Assembly: GCA_900757415.1 (NCBI GenBank)
Contig: CAAENU010000153.1
Location: 1-6,871 of the forward strand
Length of the DNA stretch: 6,871 nucleotides
Origin: an uncultured Oscillospiraceae bacterium
Lineage (GTDB): Bacteria; Bacillota; Clostridia; Oscillospirales; Oscillospiraceae
Direction of reading: 5' to 3'
The translations under genes and the position numbers were made by a program. Under the pieces are notes generated by a model. It ran no database searches. It saw only the letters and a list, made by a program, of their open reading frames with translations, and was not told where the DNA came from. The stretch's first letter is position 1. Each line of letters opens with the position of its first letter. This document shows, piece after piece, positions 6,416 through 6,871 of the stretch.

Positions 6416-6871
6416 CTGACAAAGAGGGTAGCCCAGCGCCGGTCAGAGCGTAAGCCCGCGGTGCAGATAACCGAAGCACAAAAGGCACTACGACGCCTGT
6501 GCAACGGTAGACCCAGTGCAGCGGTGGAGTCACAGGTGCTGTCCCTGCTGAATTGCCTTGCGGTAGCACCGGAGCAGATCAAGCCACAGCCTCAGACGGT
6601 CAACCGTGGTGAACTGGCCGAAATGGAGCGGCGGTTCTCAGCAGCACTTACCACCAGTCCGGTGGATGAGTACGGTGCCAAAGAGCTCACCCTGCGGCTG
6701 GCAGGGATGCAATATAGCGCCATCGGCGGCAGTGAGTACGAAAGCCAGCGCCTGCGGCATCTGTTCACCGGTGCCGCACCGATGGCGGAGATCAATGTTG
6801 AATTACTGAAAAACACAGTGGCCCAGGTTTATGTCAAAAAGGGGCAGGCCAGCCTGTTGCTGAAAAACGGC
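6416..6871 (+). CDS. Serine-recombinase C-terminal-like protein or fragment, runs off the window end
   Basis: An open frame of 152 codons runs from the XRE gene's stop to the window edge. Residues resemble the C-terminal region of large serine recombinases of clostridial integrative elements: the pattern ITEAQKALRRL, then VLSLLNCLAVAPEQI, a helical stretch ELAEMERRFSAAL, then LRLAGMQYSAIGGSEYES, QRLRHLF, INVELLKNTVAQVYV and SLLLKNG. The resolvase catalytic domain and a CxxC zinc ribbon are absent. The start is unclear: CTG 6416 would give LTKRVAQRR; GTG 6461 is the first ordinary in-frame start but lacks a ribosome binding site; the first ATG is at 6623. TTG 6409 has GGAGG (6397-6401) at seven bases but is in another frame that stops at 6451. 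It may be an accessory protein of a recombinase system or a decayed recombinase. The recombinase relationship is from memory of the family, moderately sure. Confidence 0.6.
   Translation, partial: MTKRVAQRRSERKPAVQITEAQKALRRLCNGRPSAAVESQVLSLLNCLAVAPEQIKPQPQTVNRGELAEMERRFSAALTTSPVDEYGAKELTLRLAGMQYSAIGGSEYESQRLRHLFTGAAPMAEINVELLKNTVAQVYVKKGQASLLLKNG

Noticed and set aside
1..6871. CRISPR array, tRNA or rRNA genes
   Set aside because: No regularly spaced repeats and no cloverleaf-like or rRNA-like stretches were seen on either strand.

Overview
The window looks like chromosomal DNA of a GC-rich, gut-type Firmicute, probably a clostridium of the Oscillospiraceae or a relative. The grounds are lipobox-type lipoproteins, strong GGAGG-like ribosome binding sites, a MoxR/DUF58/transglutaminase-like cluster, and a DUF4430 lipoprotein whose motifs resemble those of that group. 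The taxonomic call is inference from recalled families, not a search.

Region 1 (1-5868) is one tightly packed rightward gene set: a MoxR-type AAA+ ATPase (5' end outside the window), a DUF58 membrane protein, a seven-helix membrane protein with an extracytoplasmic transglutaminase-like domain, and two lipoproteins. The first lipoprotein has prenyltransferase/squalene-oxidase-type alpha-barrel repeats and the second has a DUF4430 domain. Junctions are +3 bases, an 11-base overlap, 18 bases and 1 base, so this is almost certainly one operon. The first three genes form a known bacterial module: an ATPase chaperone, a DUF58 partner and a membrane-anchored transglutaminase-like protein. Two points stand out. 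The transglutaminase-like protein has Asp where the catalytic Cys is expected and no Cys anywhere in its extracytoplasmic part. The two lipoproteins together supply the two domain types that are fused in animal intrinsic factor and transcobalamin.

Region 2 (5869-6130) has no convincing gene. It holds a small hairpin, then a perfect 23-bp inverted repeat with T-rich flanks that should act as a strong, probably bidirectional, terminator. After it come a possible four-codon minicistron and a strong ribosome binding site.

Region 3 (6131-6871) is visibly less GC-rich by eye at its start and looks like part of an integrative element. It holds a 93-residue XRE-type regulator, followed at once by a reading frame open to the window end. 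That frame resembles the C-terminal part of large serine recombinases but has no catalytic domain and no ordinary start codon. It is a degraded recombinase, a separate accessory subunit, or a product of unusual initiation; the window alone does not decide.
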